Shown piece by piece: positions 5,405 to 6,402 of a stretch of 6,402 nucleotides of DNA. Location of the stretch: NCBI GenBank assembly GCA_017455785.1, contig JAFSYZ010000269.1, positions 1 to 6,402 of the forward strand, written 5' to 3'. A model generated the notes under the pieces. It was not told where the DNA came from. It saw only the letters and a list, made by a program, of their open reading frames with translations, and did no database searches. Within the stretch, counting starts at the first letter, position 1, and each line of letters starts with the position of its first letter. The DNA is from Candidatus Methanomethylophilaceae archaeon. GTDB taxonomy: Archaea > Thermoplasmatota > Thermoplasmata > Methanomassiliicoccales > Methanomethylophilaceae. Position numbers and translations under genes: made by a program.

Positions 5405-6402
5405 ATGAACAGCAGATTCGAAGCCGTTGAGAAAGCGTTCGCCCACAAGCCTGTGAAGGTGGAGCCTCCCGCAAGACTCGTCTCGAAGTATTATGGAAGC
5501 ATGATATTCGATAGACCTGCCATGAGGAAGTACCTCCCTCCGGAGACCAGGAAGATGATCTACGATGCCATTGACGAGGGTGTCGTGATCAACAAGGACG
5601 CTGCTGAGTACGTCGCCGACGGTATGAAGCAATGGGCTTTGGATATGGGTGCGACACACTACACCCATTGGTTCCATCCTTTGACCGGAGGTGCCGCGGA
5701 GAAGCACGATTCGTTCACCACCCCGGTAAAGCACGGGGAGTCCATAGAGACGTTCACGGGTGCCGTGCTGGCACAGCAGGAACCGGATGCATCCTCGTTC
5801 CCGAACGGCGGTCTGAGGAACACATTCGAGGCCAGGGGATACACTGCATGGGATCCGTCGTCGCCTGCGTTCATAATGGGGGATACGCTGTACATCCCCA
5901 CGGTATTCATATCATACACAGGAGAAGCTTTGGACTACAAGACCCCGCTCTTGAAGTCCATAACGGCGATTAGTTCCGCGGCAACCGAGGTGGCGAAGCT
6001 CTTCGACGATTCGGTCTCGCACGTCACATCCTATCTCGGATGGGAGCAGGAGTACTTCCTGGTGGACAAGGAGCTTTACGAGCTCCGTCCCGATCTGCTG
6101 ATGACCGAGCGTACGCTGCTCGGACACACATCCGCCAAGAACCAACAGCTGGACGACCACTACTTCGGTGCGATCCCGGCGAGGGTCCTCGCGTACGTAC
6201 AGGACCTGGAGTTCGAGGCATACAAACTGGGCATACCCATCAAGACCAGGCACAACGAGGTGGCACCGAACCAGTTCGAATTGGCACCGATGTACGAGGA
6301 GATGAACAGGGCGGTGGACCACAACCTCCTCGTCATGACGTTGATGAGGAAACTGGCCGACAGGCACGGGTTCAAGCTCCTGCTCCATGAGAAGCCGTTC
6401 AA
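5405..6402 (+). CDS. glnN: Glutamine synthetase type III, N-terminal half (runs off window)
   Basis: An uninterrupted frame from ATG 5405 to the window end gives 332 codons plus two bases. GlnN makes glutamine from glutamate, ammonia and ATP in the cytoplasm. Type III enzymes are about 700 residues, so roughly half is visible. Type III hallmarks include [19 protein letters not shown] at 86-104 and the signature from [14 protein letters not shown] to TAWD at 132-150. Catalytic glutamine synthetase elements follow: WEQEYFLVD at 213-221 (E214 and E216 are likely metal ligands), [12 protein letters not shown] at 284-295 and LHEKPF at 327-332, just before the expected loop. It is not the shorter GlnA (type I), which lacks the long N-terminal domain. 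The start follows from the promoter spacing and the [12 protein letters not shown] opening. Codon use matches its neighbours, so there is no sign of recent arrival. It faces away from priL and shares the AT-rich control region. Confidence 0.93.
   Translation, partial: MNSRFEAVEKAFAHKPVKVEPPARLVSKYYGSMIFDRPAMRKYLPPETRKMIYDAIDEGVVINKDAAEYVADGMKQWALDMGATHYTHWFHPLTGGAAEKHDSFTTPVKHGESIETFTGAVLAQQEPDASSFPNGGLRNTFEARGYTAWDPSSPAFIMGDTLYIPTVFISYTGEALDYKTPLLKSITAISSAATEVAKLFDDSVSHVTSYLGWEQEYFLVDKELYELRPDLLMTERTLLGHTSAKNQQLDDHYFGAIPARVLAYVQDLEFEAYKLGIPIKTRHNEVAPNQFELAPMYEEMNRAVDHNLLVMTLMRKLADRHGFKLLLHEKPF

Noticed and set aside
5912..6388. 158-codon minus-strand open frame opposite glnN
   Set aside because: It is fully antisense to the conserved glutamine synthetase frame, its Val/Arg/Leu-rich peptide resembles no family, and the plus-strand frame explains the sequence.

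Overview
The window looks like chromosomal DNA from a euryarchaeon. The evidence is an archaea-specific 4-phosphopantoate--beta-alanine ligase, an archaeal-length S-adenosylhomocysteine hydrolase, an MJ0406-like PfkB nucleoside kinase, an AK6/Fap7-type adenylate kinase and the archaeal/eukaryotic primase large subunit. Genes on both strands have TATA-like boxes about 25 nt ahead of the start codon and no leader. The overall style (moderate GC coding DNA, an AT-rich promoter island, a type III glutamine synthetase) would fit a gut or anaerobic Thermoplasmatota lineage such as Methanomassiliicoccales. That placement is inference; no methanogenesis gene or rRNA is present to confirm it.

Layout. 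Positions 1-76 hold what may be the last codons of an upstream gene. Positions 77-4147 are a tightly packed plus-strand operon of five genes whose junctions are +1, -4, +1 and -10 nt: phosphopantothenate synthetase (77-814), ahcY (816-2054), PfkB nucleoside kinase (2051-2968), AK6-type adenylate kinase (2970-3497) and a CDP-alcohol phosphatidyltransferase (3488-4147). priL (4149-5171, minus strand) converges on the operon with a single base between the two stop codons. A 233-bp divergent intergenic region (5172-5404) separates priL from a type III glutamine synthetase gene (glnN) that starts at 5405 and runs off the window's right edge at 6402; about half of it is visible.

How the genes work together. 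The three middle operon genes form a plausible pathway. SAH (or deaminated S-inosylhomocysteine) is split by AhcY into homocysteine and a nucleoside. The PfkB kinase can turn the nucleoside into NMP, and the AK6-like protein can act at the NMP/NDP level. The first gene (coenzyme A synthesis) and the last (membrane lipid head-group transfer) are housekeeping and share the transcript rather than an obvious pathway.

The non-coding highlight is the AT-rich region between priL and glnN. It holds a perfect 20-bp palindrome (5314-5333), a second inverted repeat, a 10-bp palindrome, a 9-bp direct repeat and a clear TATA box for glnN. No mobile element, CRISPR array, tRNA or rRNA was seen. I did not find a clearly new multi-gene system. 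The most open questions are the regulator of the palindrome, the origin of glnN, the real substrate of the nucleoside kinase, and the lipid made by the CDP-alcohol enzyme with its altered motif.
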